Below, one piece after another: positions 1-8,472 of a DNA stretch of 64,000 bases. Numbering within the stretch: the stretch's first letter is position 1; every line of letters begins with the position of its first letter. The stretch is taken from positions 13,053 to 77,052 of the forward strand of contig JBIOUX010000104.1 in the NCBI GenBank assembly GCA_044867425.1, given 5' to 3'. Below the pieces are notes generated by a model that saw only the letters and a program-made list of their open reading frames with translations, made no database searches and had not been told where the DNA came from. This stretch comes from CAWBJP01 sp044867425 (GTDB taxonomy: Bacteria > Actinomycetota > Acidimicrobiia > IMCC26256 > BP-133). The translations under genes were made by a program, and so were the position numbers.

Positions 1-1
1 C

Positions 2-949
2 GGGTACCTGCGACAGTTCAACGATCTCGACGTCGTAGCTGCCACCGAAGCAGACGGCGATCGGCTGCTGCGGCAGCTGCACCGGCGTGGCTACTTCCAC
101 TCCCGGCCCGCCGTCGCCATCCGTAGTCCCGGAGACCGCCGTCAGCCGCTCTGGATGCTGTTCTCCCTCAAGGCCCTTCACCCTGACCTTCCCGAACCCG
201 TCTTCGTCGACCTGGTTCTCGGCGGGCCCGCCGCCACCTCAGTCTCCAGACTTCCGCTGCCGATCTCCCTCTTCGAGCATCCCGGCTGGGTCGCGGTCGA
301 CGGCGGTCGTCTGCCGGTACCCGACGCCCTGCACTGCCTGCTCGTCCTCATCACCGAGATGTACGAACGCCGGCAGGTCACCGTCCGGGACCTTCTCGAT
401 TTCGATCGCGTCCTGGGCCGCATCAAGGCGCCGGAACAAGCCGCGACGGAGGTGGCCCGGCACCGGTTCGAGGCTCAGGTCGAACGGCTGGCGCAGGCAG
501 CGACCCAGTTGGGAGCGCCGGAGTTGGCCCGGCGCCTGCGGCTGCTGGCACCACGTCACAGCGGCGGTGCGCCGACCCGGTGGTTCGGCCCCCTCCTCCC
601 CCACGCCATGAGGCACGCTTGGGCGGATTCACCTTCCACCGCCCTGCTGCGCCTTGCCGTGGCCACCGCCGGGCCCCTGCTGGACCGGGTCGAGGACCGG
701 GTTCCGGGCGCCGCGCTCAACTTCTGGCGACATGTGCCACCCCGTCACGGTTATCGCCTCGGCCTTCCCATCTACCTCTTTCCACTCCTGACGACCGTGG
801 AGCCCGCCGCCCCGGGAGAGGAACGGTTCCCAGACACGTACCGGCGGGAACGATTCAGCGCCTGCGGGCGCATGTTCCTCGCCCGGTGCCGGCCGGTGGT
901 GGACGAGACCGAGCTCGGGCTGCTCGAGCCCGCCTTTGATGCGGGTTAG
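2..949 (+). CDS. Nucleotidyltransferase-family protein, 5' end outside window
   Basis: The reading frame is open from the first bases, so the N-terminus is missing. The first visible residues read GYLRQFNDLDVVA. A D-L-D acidic pair after a short hydrophobic strand is the catalytic signature of the Pol-beta-like nucleotidyltransferase fold, and I assign it to the uncharacterised NTP_transf_5-like group (inference from motif and length, about 315 residues visible). The remainder is Arg- and Leu-rich and helical, with no signal peptide or membrane segment. The stop overlaps the start of the next gene by 11 bases, so the two are probably translationally coupled. The substrate is unknown. Confidence 0.6.
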   Translation, partial: GYLRQFNDLDVVAATEADGDRLLRQLHRRGYFHSRPAVAIRSPGDRRQPLWMLFSLKALHPDLPEPVFVDLVLGGPAATSVSRLPLPISLFEHPGWVAVDGGRLPVPDALHCLLVLITEMYERRQVTVRDLLDFDRVLGRIKAPEQAATEVARHRFEAQVERLAQAATQLGAPELARRLRLLAPRHSGGAPTRWFGPLLPHAMRHAWADSPSTALLRLAVATAGPLLDRVEDRVPGAALNFWRHVPPRHGYRLGLPIYLFPLLTTVEPAAPGEERFPDTYRRERFSACGRMFLARCRPVVDETELGLLEPAFDAG

Positions 950-1922
950 GCCGCTCCAGCCGGGCGACGAGGGCGCCGTCGTCGAGATGGCCCTCGGGCA
1001 GCGCCTGGACAGGGTTCACCCACGTGAACAAGACCTGGCGGACGCCGCCTTCGTCCGGCGCCGCCTCCGCCGCCGGTTCGCTCCCGACGCGATCGGCAAC
1101 GTCCAGAGCCTCGGCTGCTTCTCCGGCGGCCGCCTAGCGGCGTTCGTCGTCGAGGCAGATGGGATTCATCCCCTGACCAGGGAGCGCGAACGGCACCTGG
1201 TGGACGCCGGTTGCGGGCCTGGCGATGCGGACGCCCTGGGTGAGCTCGTCGGGCGGGTCGTGTCAGCCGCCCGAACGGACGGGGTCGACGTCGTGCGGGC
1301 CGATGTGGGCGTCGGAGGCAAGCACGCTCACGACATGCTCCGGACGTTCACCAACAAGGGGTTCGTGGAGGAGTTGATGGTGGTGCGCAGGGCCGTCGGA
1401 ACGGCGGGATCGACCGGAGGCGAGGTCATGCTCACACCGCCCGAACATCGACGCTACGCGCTCGACTGCCTCCACCTCGCGATCGCCAACGCACTGAAAG
1501 CGGCCGGGCGCCAGGTCGACGACCGGCTCATCAGGCGCTACGTGGGCCGCCGGTTCGGGAAGCTCACCACCGCCACCCAGTGGTCGTTCCTGGCCCTGGA
1601 AAGCGGCCACCCCCGGGCTCACGCGCTCGTGCAGTCGATGCGAGCCGACCTGCGACGCGCCCATGAGGCGTTCGTCGTCGACATCTTCGTGCCCCGCGTC
1701 TGGAGCGGCCGGGGCTGGTCGGCTCGGCTGCTCGGGCACATCGATCACTTCCTCCAGCAGAGAGGCATCGATCGGATGCAAGGTACTGTCTTGCAGATCA
1801 ACGATGCTCACAGTGCCGACTTGCTGCGAACCCTGTCGGGCTCGGGATGGTGGGCCGAGATGCAGTCACTCGTCCTCACGCTGAGCGGACCGGGCCGTGA
1901 CGGCCAGGGACGCCACAGGTGA
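939..1922 (+). CDS. Two-lobed GNAT-like acetyltransferase
   Basis: A 327-residue cytoplasmic protein opening MRVRPLQPGDEGAVVEMA, the usual first strand of a GNAT fold. A second GNAT-like lobe lies near the C-terminus: a strand reading EAFVVDIFVPR, then a Gly-rich turn (WSGRGWSARLL) in the place of the acetyl-CoA pyrophosphate loop. The length suggests two GNAT domains, the first perhaps degenerate. I chose the ATG at 939 over the TTG one codon earlier. It overlaps the upstream stop by 11 bases and its own stop forms a GTGA overlap with the next gene, so three genes are coupled. The substrate is not recognisable. Confidence 0.55.
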   Translation: MRVRPLQPGDEGAVVEMALGQRLDRVHPREQDLADAAFVRRRLRRRFAPDAIGNVQSLGCFSGGRLAAFVVEADGIHPLTRERERHLVDAGCGPGDADALGELVGRVVSAARTDGVDVVRADVGVGGKHAHDMLRTFTNKGFVEELMVVRRAVGTAGSTGGEVMLTPPEHRRYALDCLHLAIANALKAAGRQVDDRLIRRYVGRRFGKLTTATQWSFLALESGHPRAHALVQSMRADLRRAHEAFVVDIFVPRVWSGRGWSARLLGHIDHFLQQRGIDRMQGTVLQINDAHSADLLRTLSGSGWWAEMQSLVLTLSGPGRDGQGRHR

Positions 1923-2536
1923 CGAGACAACCTGGCCTCGAGGTCTACGAGGAGCACGGGGACTACCCGCCACTCGTGCGCGCCGCCGTCCGGTTGACGC
2001 GAGACCGCGGCTGCTCACAGGCCTGCCTCCCCGAGGTCGGCCGTCTGCTGCAGCTCATGGCCGCCACCGTGACGACCGGGAACATCGCCGAGCTCGGCAC
2101 CGCCTTCGGGGTGGGCACCGCCTGGTTGGCGAGCGGAATGAGCCCGAGCGTCCGGCTGGTCACGGTCGAGATCGAACCCGACCGGGCTGAGGCCGCGGCG
2201 GGGCTCTTCGCGCCGCTCGAGAACGTCGAGGTCCTCTGCGGTGACTGGACCCAGAGCCACAAGGCGGCGCCGTACGCGCTGGTCTTCTCCGACGGCGGGC
2301 CGAAGAGGGAACCGGACGCCCCCGACCTGGTCGCACCTCTCCTCCAGCCGGGAGGCCTTGTCGTACTCGACGACTTCACCCCAGAGAGCGCCTGGACGGA
2401 CGAGGAGCGTCAGCAGTGGTACCAGGACCCGACGCGGCTCATCTGGTCGGAGCATCCCGGCTATCTGTGCACCGAGGTGCAGCTCAGCCCCCGGTCCTCG
2501 GTACTGCTGGCCGTCCGCCGGCCCCGGTCGGGGTGA
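1919..2536 (+). CDS. Class I SAM-dependent O-methyltransferase-like protein
   Basis: A 205-residue protein with a Rossmann methyltransferase core. The glycine-rich motif I (NIAELGTAFGVGTAWLA) is followed by an acidic residue ending strand 2 (LVTVEIEPD) and by motif LVFSDGGP in place of the usual DAxK/DGxH metal site of caffeoyl-CoA-type O-methyltransferases. Its GTG start lies inside the stop of the previous gene (GTGA), so it belongs to the same transcript. The 3' end overlaps the convergent monooxygenase gene by 53 bases. The methyl acceptor is unknown. Confidence 0.7.
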   Translation: MTRQPGLEVYEEHGDYPPLVRAAVRLTRDRGCSQACLPEVGRLLQLMAATVTTGNIAELGTAFGVGTAWLASGMSPSVRLVTVEIEPDRAEAAAGLFAPLENVEVLCGDWTQSHKAAPYALVFSDGGPKREPDAPDLVAPLLQPGGLVVLDDFTPESAWTDEERQQWYQDPTRLIWSEHPGYLCTEVQLSPRSSVLLAVRRPRSG

Positions 2537-3599
2537 CGACTGCGGAGGAAGGGTCTTCGCCGACGGCCTGGCGCAGCTGGGCCACCAGCTCCCCGGCCCG
2601 CTCCGCCTCACCAAGGTGGGGGAAACCGCCCAGGATGAAGAAGTCGACTCCGGCGTCCCGGTACTCCATGAGCCGCTCGACGACCTGTCCGGGGTGGCCG
2701 ACGAGCGAGACGGCGACGCCGAATCGCACCGTTCCCACGCCGGCCCACAGGTTGGGGCCCACGGTGAGATCGGCCCGGCTGGTGGGCTGATGGTGGGCCA
2801 GGCGGCTGGGGGAGGACGACCGGCTCCGCTCCGCCACCAGCCGCACGATCTCGGGGTCGGACCTCGAGATGAGGGCGTCTGCGGCCGTCCACGCCTGCTC
2901 CTCGGTGTCCCGCACGATCACGTTCACCCGGAGGCCGATCTCGAGTCGCCTGCCTTCGGGTACGAGACGGCGCATGTGCTCGATCTCCTGGCGCACATCC
3001 TGGAGGGGGCCGCCGAAGACGAGGTAGGCGTCGGCATGGTCGGCCGCGATCTGTCGCGCCGGCTGGGAGCCACCGGAGAAGAACACGGGAATCCGGCTCT
3101 CGAGCTCGGGGTACAGCTCCGTCCCGGTGATGCGGTAGATGGAGCCGTCGTAGCTGGACGGGATGTCCCCGTACCAGAGGTCCTCGACGATCGCCAACCA
3201 CTCTCTCACCCGCTGGAACCGGGTCTCCGGATCGTCGAAGTTGCCGATCCAGGCGTCTTCGTCCCACCGGCCCGAGGTGACGTTGAGCTCGACCCGCCCG
3301 GGGAAAAGGCAGCTCAGGGTATGGGCCATCTTGGCCGCCTGCGCAGGGTGGTACTGACTGGGCCGCACGGCGATGAGGGCATGGATCCGCTCGGTCCGGG
3401 CCAGCATGGCTGTCGCCGCCAGCCACGCCTCCAGCGAGTACTGGTAAAAGGCCGGCACCAGGAGCCCGTCGAAGCCCGAGGCCTCCGCCGCTCGGCCGAC
3501 CCGGGCCAGGTAGTCCGCGGTGGGCCAGACCCCTTCGGGCTCCGCCAACCCGAGGTAGGTCTCGTCGACACTGACCGGCAGCAACCAGTACAGCCTCAT
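2484..3599 (-). CDS. Luciferase-like monooxygenase, alkanesulfonate-monooxygenase type
   Basis: A 371-residue bacterial-luciferase-like TIM barrel using FMNH2 or F420H2. Family hallmarks are visible: strand 1 (MRLYWLLPV), ADYLARVGRAAEASGFDGLL, the LSCLFPGRVELNVTSG segment seen in SsuD-like enzymes, and IPVFFSGGSQPARQIAADHADAY around the phosphate site. The start is set by a TCAT/ATGA overlap with the upstream DUF402 gene; the open frame extends 28 codons further but those residues are low complexity. The pair forms one leftward operon. Desulfonation or a related C-H oxidation is likely; the substrate is not determined. Confidence 0.8.
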   Translation of the reverse strand: MRLYWLLPVSVDETYLGLAEPEGVWPTADYLARVGRAAEASGFDGLLVPAFYQYSLEAWLAATAMLARTERIHALIAVRPSQYHPAQAAKMAHTLSCLFPGRVELNVTSGRWDEDAWIGNFDDPETRFQRVREWLAIVEDLWYGDIPSSYDGSIYRITGTELYPELESRIPVFFSGGSQPARQIAADHADAYLVFGGPLQDVRQEIEHMRRLVPEGRRLEIGLRVNVIVRDTEEQAWTAADALISRSDPEIVRLVAERSRSSSPSRLAHHQPTSRADLTVGPNLWAGVGTVRFGVAVSLVGHPGQVVERLMEYRDAGVDFFILGGFPHLGEAERAGELVAQLRQAVGEDPSSAVVTPTGAGGRPAVPRTGG

Positions 3600-4138
3600 C
3601 GGGTGGCCAGGACCTGTCCGTCCCCGACCTTCGGATAGCGGTGATCGGCAGAGAAGAAGGGGCAGATTTGCGGCGGGGGCCACGGCCCGTTGCGGTGGAG
3701 ATAGGTGTCGACGAACGTCTCCGCCCGAGTCAGGACGTCACCTGCTTCTTCGATGGAGAATGCTCCGGACGACAGCCGCCGGGCGACATCATCCAGGTCG
3801 AGCATTCGGTACGTCGGCCCCATGCCTTCGACGATGACGTCAAGGGCCATGTCGCGCACGTGGAGCAGGCCGGGCCGTCGCTCGGTGATCGTCACGACGT
3901 CGACGACCCATTCGTCTCGCCACTCGAAGGGTTCGAACACGAGCTGGATTCCGAGATCGACCAGCCAGAAGAAGCGACGTAACCCGTCCGGCCCCAGCCG
4001 GACGTCGTGCTCGTCACGGAACAGCACCGTCCCGCTGCGCCAAGCTGAACAGGGACGGAAGTCGCGATCACGCCACTGAACTCGGCACCGCTCCAGGGGG
4101 ATCGTCGGCGAAGCCGCACCCCTCACCATCGGGTCCAT
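3596..4138 (-). CDS. DUF402 (FomD-like) protein
   Basis: A 180-residue protein whose core (FRDEHDVRLGPDGLRRFFWLVDLGIQL, split here only for description) and later DVVTITERRPGLLHVRDMAL match the DUF402/FomD-like fold. Characterised members hydrolyse nucleotidyl- or nucleoside-diphosphate-linked substrates with Mn2+. A run of acidic residues (LDLDD, ERRPG/RDMALDVIVEG) supports a metal site. Its stop codon overlaps the start of the downstream luciferase-like gene. The perfect palindrome at 4206-4225 lies 68 bases upstream of its start and is the likely operator of this two-gene unit. Confidence 0.65.
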   Translation of the reverse strand: MDPMVRGAASPTIPLERCRVQWRDRDFRPCSAWRSGTVLFRDEHDVRLGPDGLRRFFWLVDLGIQLVFEPFEWRDEWVVDVVTITERRPGLLHVRDMALDVIVEGMGPTYRMLDLDDVARRLSSGAFSIEEAGDVLTRAETFVDTYLHRNGPWPPPQICPFFSADHRYPKVGDGQVLATR

Positions 4139-4205
4139 ACCGCCCTCGCATGCGTCTCACGGCGGGGTTTCGCCGACCAGTGTGGGGATCGAGCCAGTCC
4201 TCGTC

Positions 4206-4225
4206 ATGAGTGGTCGACCACTCAT
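4206..4225. promoter_or_regulatory. Perfect 20-bp palindrome, probable operator
   Basis: The sequence ATGAGTGGTCGACCACTCAT is identical to its own reverse complement. It lies just upstream of the leftward DUF402/luciferase operon. A near-copy occurs at 21149-21168 in another intergenic region, with the same flanks (TC before, TT after). Size and symmetry fit a TetR-type repressor site. No TetR-family gene is present in the window, so the regulator would act from elsewhere. Confidence 0.6.
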
Positions 4226-4259
4226 TTCGTGTCACGGGCCGGCTTACGTGGTGGTTCCC

Positions 4260-5222
4260 CTAGGCGAAGGCCTTGGCCAGCGCCTCACCGGCCTGACGGA
4301 CATGGTCGAGGTCGGCGTAACCAGGCAGGTTGAAGATGAGCCCGTCGAGGCCGGCGTCGCGGTGGGCGGCGACCTGTTCTCCGATGGCGTCGGCGTCACC
4401 GATGATGGCCGAGGCGAGGAAGGCGGCCGACATCTCGCCCCGCGCCGCGCTGGCCGCCTCCGCCCGGGCCCGGGCCTCCTCGGCCGTGCGTCCGACGACG
4501 AGGGAGGCGAGCTTCGTCTTGGTGATCTCGGCCGGGTCCCGGCCGACGTCGGCGCAGTGCCCTTCGAGCACGTCGAGCTTGTGCCGGACGGTGTCGAGGT
4601 CCCCGAAGATGTTGCAGGCGTCGGCGTACTTGGCCACCAGGCGCAGCGTGCGCCGCTCCCCCGACCCGCCGATGAGGATGGGGATGCGACCCCGGATGGG
4701 CTTGGGGTTGTTGAGGGCGCCGGCGATGGAGTGGCGCCGGCCCGAGTAGGTGGGGGCCGGCTCGGCCGAGAACATGGCCCGGCAGATCCGGAGGGCGTCC
4801 TCCAGCCGCTCGAAGCGCTCCGGCACCGGCGGGAAGTCGTAGCCGTAGGCGCGGTGCTCGCCCTCGTTCCAGGCGGCTCCGATGCCGAGGATGGCGCGGC
4901 CGGCGGACACGACGTCGAGCGTGGTCACGACCTTGGCCAGCAGGGCGGGGTTGCGGTAGGTGACGCCGGTCACCATCGTGCCGAGGCCGACCCGCTGCGT
5001 GCGGGCGGCCAGCCCAGCGAGCAGCGTGTAGCCCTCGAGCATGGGGTCGGTCTCGGGGCCGACCACCCAGATCTGGTGCAGGTGGTCCATGACCCACACG
5101 GAGTCGAAGCCGGACTCCTCGGCGGCGACGACGGTGGCGGCGATGCGTTCGAAGAGCTGGTCGTCCGGGACGTCGGGAAAGACGAAGCTCGGGATCTGCA
5201 GTCCGATGCGGGTGACAGTCAT
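4260..5222 (-). CDS. F420-dependent LLM-class oxidoreductase
   Basis: A 320-residue luciferase-like barrel typical of actinobacterial F420-dependent oxidoreductases: MTVTRIGLQIPSF at strand 1, EESGFDSVWVMDH, GTMVTGVTYRNPALLAK, and PKPIRGRIPILIGGSGERRTL at the cofactor phosphate loop. The start at 5222 gives the normal family N-terminus; the frame remains open far upstream across the divergent ArsR gene, but that stretch is a shadow. It diverges from the ArsR-SRPBCC pair across 96 bases containing a short inverted repeat, so it may share their control. The substrate is unknown. Confidence 0.8.
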   Translation of the reverse strand: MTVTRIGLQIPSFVFPDVPDDQLFERIAATVVAAEESGFDSVWVMDHLHQIWVVGPETDPMLEGYTLLAGLAARTQRVGLGTMVTGVTYRNPALLAKVVTTLDVVSAGRAILGIGAAWNEGEHRAYGYDFPPVPERFERLEDALRICRAMFSAEPAPTYSGRRHSIAGALNNPKPIRGRIPILIGGSGERRTLRLVAKYADACNIFGDLDTVRHKLDVLEGHCADVGRDPAEITKTKLASLVVGRTAEEARARAEAASAARGEMSAAFLASAIIGDADAIGEQVAAHRDAGLDGLIFNLPGYADLDHVRQAGEALAKAFA

Positions 5223-5296
5223 GCGCCCTGCATAGCAGGCGCTCCTGCTCGCCCACGACAACCACTTCAGGGGGACCGGCCGCCTTAACATATTCC

Positions 5297-5310
5297 CATA
5301 TCGACATATG
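5297..5310. promoter_or_regulatory. Inverted repeat CATAT-N4-ATATG, candidate ArsR operator
   Basis: Five-base arms CATAT and ATATG with a four-base spacer lie 8 bases before the ArsR start and inside an AT-rich patch (TTAACATATTCCCATAT) that stands out from the GC-rich surroundings. Position in the divergent region fits an autoregulatory site that overlaps the promoter. Confidence 0.45.
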
Positions 5311-5318
5311 ATGGGTCC

Positions 5319-5660
5319 ATGGCCCGCACCCCGACGACGACCGATGCGTTCAATGCCGTCGCCGAAGCGAGCCGGCGCCGTCTCCTCGATGCCTTGGGCA
5401 CCGGAGAGGCAACCGTCGGCGAGCTCGTCGACCGGCTCGGCCTCAGCCAGCCGCAGGTGTCCAAGCACCTCGGTGTCCTGCGGGCCGTCGGCCTCGTGCT
5501 CGTGCGCGTGGACGGACGGCGTCGCTGGTACCGCGTCAACGGGCCGGCGCTCCGGCCCGTCCACGACTGGGTCCGCACGTTCGAGCGCACCTGGAACGCC
5601 CGGCTCGACCGACTCGACGACGTGCTCGCCGAGCTCCAAACCAAGGAGAAAGCAACGTGA
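5319..5660 (+). CDS. ArsR-family winged-helix repressor
   Basis: A 113-residue winged-helix protein. The recognition-helix region TVGELVDRLGLSQPQVSKHLGVLRAVGLV is a typical ArsR HTH, and the wing reads RVDGRRRWYRVN. No cysteine is present, so it is not a thiol metal sensor. Standalone ArsR proteins of this subtype usually precede an SRPBCC gene, as here. Its stop overlaps the GTG start of the next gene (GTGA). It probably represses itself and the SRPBCC gene through the inverted repeat just upstream. Confidence 0.85.
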   Translation: MARTPTTTDAFNAVAEASRRRLLDALGTGEATVGELVDRLGLSQPQVSKHLGVLRAVGLVLVRVDGRRRWYRVNGPALRPVHDWVRTFERTWNARLDRLDDVLAELQTKEKAT

Positions 5661-6166
5661 ACAGCAACCAGACCGTCGGCAACCGCCACGGTTCCGCCGT
5701 CATCACCCTGCCGTCGGACACCGGGATCCTCATCACCCGCATCTTCGACGCCCCGGCCGAGCTGGTCTTCAAGGCCATGACGACGCCGGAGCTGGTCAAG
5801 CGCTGGTGGGGCTTCGAGACGTCGGAGTGGCTCGTGTGCGACATCGACCTGCGCGTGGGCGGCCAGTGGCGCTTCGTCGCCCGCGACGGCGGCATGGAGG
5901 TCGGCTTCCACGGCGAGTACCGGGAGATCGCCCGCCCGCATCGCCTGGTGTCGACCGAGGTATACGAGGGCGCCCCCGACCCCTATCCCAACGACGCGGC
6001 GCTCAACACGACGACGCTCGACGAGGCTGGCGGCGTCACGACGATGACGCTCCTCGTCCAGGTCCCGAGCCAGGAGATCCGGGACGCCATCCTGGCCTCG
6101 GGCATGGAGAGCGGCCTGCAGGTCTCCTACAACCGTCTTGAGGACCTGGTCCGGCCGGCGGCGTAG
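5657..6166 (+). CDS. SRPBCC (AHSA1-like) domain protein
   Basis: A 169-residue START-like fold protein. Diagnostic stretches are RIFDAPAELVFKAMTTPELVKRWWG and DLRVGGQWRFVARDGG, and it ends with a C-terminal helix (GMESGLQVSYNRLEDLV). The family forms a hydrophobic ligand-binding pocket; most ArsR-linked members have no assigned ligand. Translation starts at GTG inside the ArsR stop, implying coupling. There is no signal peptide. Confidence 0.85.
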   Translation: MNSNQTVGNRHGSAVITLPSDTGILITRIFDAPAELVFKAMTTPELVKRWWGFETSEWLVCDIDLRVGGQWRFVARDGGMEVGFHGEYREIARPHRLVSTEVYEGAPDPYPNDAALNTTTLDEAGGVTTMTLLVQVPSQEIRDAILASGMESGLQVSYNRLEDLVRPAA

Positions 6167-6236
6167 CGATGAACTCGAGGGCGATGCCATCGGGGTCCGA
6201 CCTACGATCTTTGGGCGACGGTCCGGAGGGACACGG

Positions 6237-6770
6237 ATGAAACAACCGACAGCTCGCCGGCCCCACATGCCCGGTTATGGAATCGTGGGTCCCCAAGAGG
6301 GGTCGGGATTGTTGCCATGGTCCTGGGCGGAAGAGCGCCTCATCGCCTCCCATGACTACTGGGTGGCCACGGTGTGGCCCGACCGCCGGCCTCATGTCAT
6401 GCCGGTGTGGGGGGTCTGGCACGACGCCTACGTGTGGTTCAGCAGCAGCGTCAGCTGTCGGAAGGCTCTGAACCTGGCGGAGAATCCACACTGCACGGTG
6501 ACAACCGACAACGCTCTCCAGCCCGTCGTCGTCAACGGAGTCACCGAGCGAGTGACCAGCGCCGACCACCTCGAGCGCTTCGTCGAGCGCATCAACGACA
6601 AGTACGGGACGGACTACACCGTCGACCTCATGGACACCGCGGTCAACGCGTGCTTCCGTCTCTCCCCAAGCTGGGTGTTCGCCTTGGACGAGTCCGATTT
6701 CACCGGCTCACCGACGCGCTGGTCGTTCGAGCCGGAGCAACGCAGAGAACGATCGGAGCAGGGGCTGTGA
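6237..6770 (+). CDS. Pyridoxamine-5'-phosphate-oxidase-like flavin split-barrel protein
   Basis: A 177-residue split beta-barrel protein of the PNPOx/F420-binding superfamily. The core DYWVATVWPDRRPHVMPVWGVWHDAYVWFSSS is the typical alternating strand pattern, followed by RKALNLAENPHCTVTTD. Such proteins bind FMN or F420 and reduce or sequester substrates. I chose the ATG at 6237; the frame is open about 100 bases further upstream but with little resemblance to the family. The stop overlaps the receiver-domain start (GTGA), so the two are co-translated. Confidence 0.75.
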   Translation: MKQPTARRPHMPGYGIVGPQEGSGLLPWSWAEERLIASHDYWVATVWPDRRPHVMPVWGVWHDAYVWFSSSVSCRKALNLAENPHCTVTTDNALQPVVVNGVTERVTSADHLERFVERINDKYGTDYTVDLMDTAVNACFRLSPSWVFALDESDFTGSPTRWSFEPEQRRERSEQGL

Positions 6771-7135
6771 TACGAGTCTTCGTCATCGACGACACACCCC
6801 AGATGCGCACGATGCTCGAGCAGATGCTGACGCTCGACGACTTCGAGGTGGTCGGCTCAACGGCCAACGGTGCCGCGGCGCTGAAGGAGATGGACGAAGC
6901 CGATCCGGACGTCGTGGTCATCGACTACAAGATGCCGGGGTTGGACGGGCTCACCACCGCTCGTCTGATCCGGGAGGAACGTCCCGACCAGGCCATCATC
7001 CTCTACACCGCCTATCTCGATGACATCCTCGAACGGAAGGCGTCCAAGGCCGGCATCGCCCTCTGCGTGGGGAAGGTCGAGGGGATCCTGACGCTCGAGC
7101 GCGACATCCGGCGCCTCGCCGGAGAAGTCACCTAG
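6767..7135 (+). CDS. Stand-alone response-regulator receiver domain
   Basis: A 122-residue CheY-like receiver without an output domain. The acidic pair is at residues 9-10 (FVIDDTPQM), the phospho-acceptor is the Asp in VVVIDYKMPGLDG, and the conserved Thr (ILYTAY) and Lys (CVGK) follow. The GTG start overlaps the previous stop. No histidine kinase is adjacent, so the partner is unlinked. The gene is convergent with hutF and their 3' ends overlap by 8 bases. It probably acts by protein-protein contact. Confidence 0.85.
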   Translation: MIRVFVIDDTPQMRTMLEQMLTLDDFEVVGSTANGAAALKEMDEADPDVVVIDYKMPGLDGLTTARLIREERPDQAIILYTAYLDDILERKASKAGIALCVGKVEGILTLERDIRRLAGEVT

Positions 7136-8468
7136 ACCAGGCGAGCACCTGGCGCAGGGCGCCGACGACATCGATCGTGGTGTGCCGGCCGTCGGCCACG
7201 ACGACGCGACCGCTGATGACGACGTGGCGGATGTCGGCTGCGGTGGCGGCGAAGATGGCCACGGCGGCGGCATTGTCGGTCCTGGTGCCAGTCGTGCGCA
7301 CGGAATCGAGCCCGATGGTCGTCAGGTCTGCGTAGCAGCCGGTGCGGATCCGCCCGGCGTCCGGGTAGCCGAGGCTGGCGTGGCCGTGCTCGGTCGCCAT
7401 GCGCAGCAGGGCGACGGCGTCGTGGCTGCCGCGGACCCCTCGAGCGAGCCGCTCGTCCAGCTCGAGGGCGCGCGCTTCCTCCAGCAGGTCGATCACGGCA
7501 TGGGAGTCGCTGCCCAGCGTCAGCCGGGATCCGGCGTGGCGCAGCGCCCGCGACGGGCCGATGCCATCGGCCAGGTCCCGTTCGGTGGTCGGGCAGAAGC
7601 AGCACCAGCACGAGGCGGCACCGAGACGGCTCACGTCCTCGTCGGTCAGGTGGGTGGCGTGCACCGCGGTGAAGCCGCCGGTGAGCACGCCGCAATCGGC
7701 CAGCAGCTCGGTGGGCGAGCGCCCGTAGGCGGCGCCGCACTGTTCGTTCTCGGCCGGCTGCTCGGAGACGTGGGCGTGGAGGGGGACGCCCCGGTCGGCG
7801 GCCCACGAGGCGACGATGTCCATGGCCGCCGGATCGACGGCGCGCACGGAGTGGATCGCCGCCCCGATCCGGACGCCCGCCGGGTCGGCCGGCGAATCGG
7901 CCAGGGCCGAGGCCCGGGCGGCCCAGGCCAGCGGATCGGGGTCGGCGAAGCGGCGCTGGGTGTCGTCCAGTCCGACGCCGATCCCACCGTGGAGGTAGCA
8001 CGTGTCGAGCAGGGTGATCCGGATCCCGGCGTCGGCGGCGGCGGCGATGAGCGCCGCCCCCATAGCGTTGGGATCGTCGTAGGGGACCCCACCCGACCCG
8101 TGGTGGAGGTAGTGGAACTCCCCCACCGCGCTGATTCCGGCCAGCGCCATCTCGGCGAACGTGGCTCGGGCCAGCTGCCGGTAGGAGTCGGGGTCGAGCG
8201 ACCCGGCCAGCGCGTACATCTGTTCCCGCCACGTCCAGAACGAGCCGGGCCCGGTGTGGGTGCGGCCCCGCAGAGCCCGGTGGAAGGCGTGGCTGTGGGC
8301 GTTGGCCAGGCCGGGGATCGTCAGGCCGGGCAGCCGGATTGCCCCCTCCGGTGGTGGGCTGACCCCGGGCTCGACGGCCGTGATGCGCTCGCCGTCCACC
8401 ACGACGAGGACGTCCCGCTCGGCCTCCCCGCCCCCGAGCCAGGCGAATTCGCAGTGGAAGGCCGTCAT
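7128..8468 (-). CDS. hutF: Formimidoylglutamate deiminase
   Basis: A 446-residue amidohydrolase that converts N-formimidoyl-L-glutamate to N-formyl-L-glutamate and ammonia in the five-step histidine degradation route. Metal ligands are visible as NAHSHAFHRAL near residue 58, LHAHVSEQ, VHATHL and GSDSHAVIDLL; the FHRALRGRT and SFWTWREQMY segments are typical of HutF. Length matches the family. It starts 4 bases after the def stop on the same strand, so the two are probably co-transcribed. No other hut gene is in the window. Confidence 0.85.
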   Translation of the reverse strand: MTAFHCEFAWLGGGEAERDVLVVVDGERITAVEPGVSPPPEGAIRLPGLTIPGLANAHSHAFHRALRGRTHTGPGSFWTWREQMYALAGSLDPDSYRQLARATFAEMALAGISAVGEFHYLHHGSGGVPYDDPNAMGAALIAAAADAGIRITLLDTCYLHGGIGVGLDDTQRRFADPDPLAWAARASALADSPADPAGVRIGAAIHSVRAVDPAAMDIVASWAADRGVPLHAHVSEQPAENEQCGAAYGRSPTELLADCGVLTGGFTAVHATHLTDEDVSRLGAASCWCCFCPTTERDLADGIGPSRALRHAGSRLTLGSDSHAVIDLLEEARALELDERLARGVRGSHDAVALLRMATEHGHASLGYPDAGRIRTGCYADLTTIGLDSVRTTGTRTDNAAAVAIFAATAADIRHVVISGRVVVADGRHTTIDVVGALRQVLAWSR

Positions 8469-8472
8469 GGCG

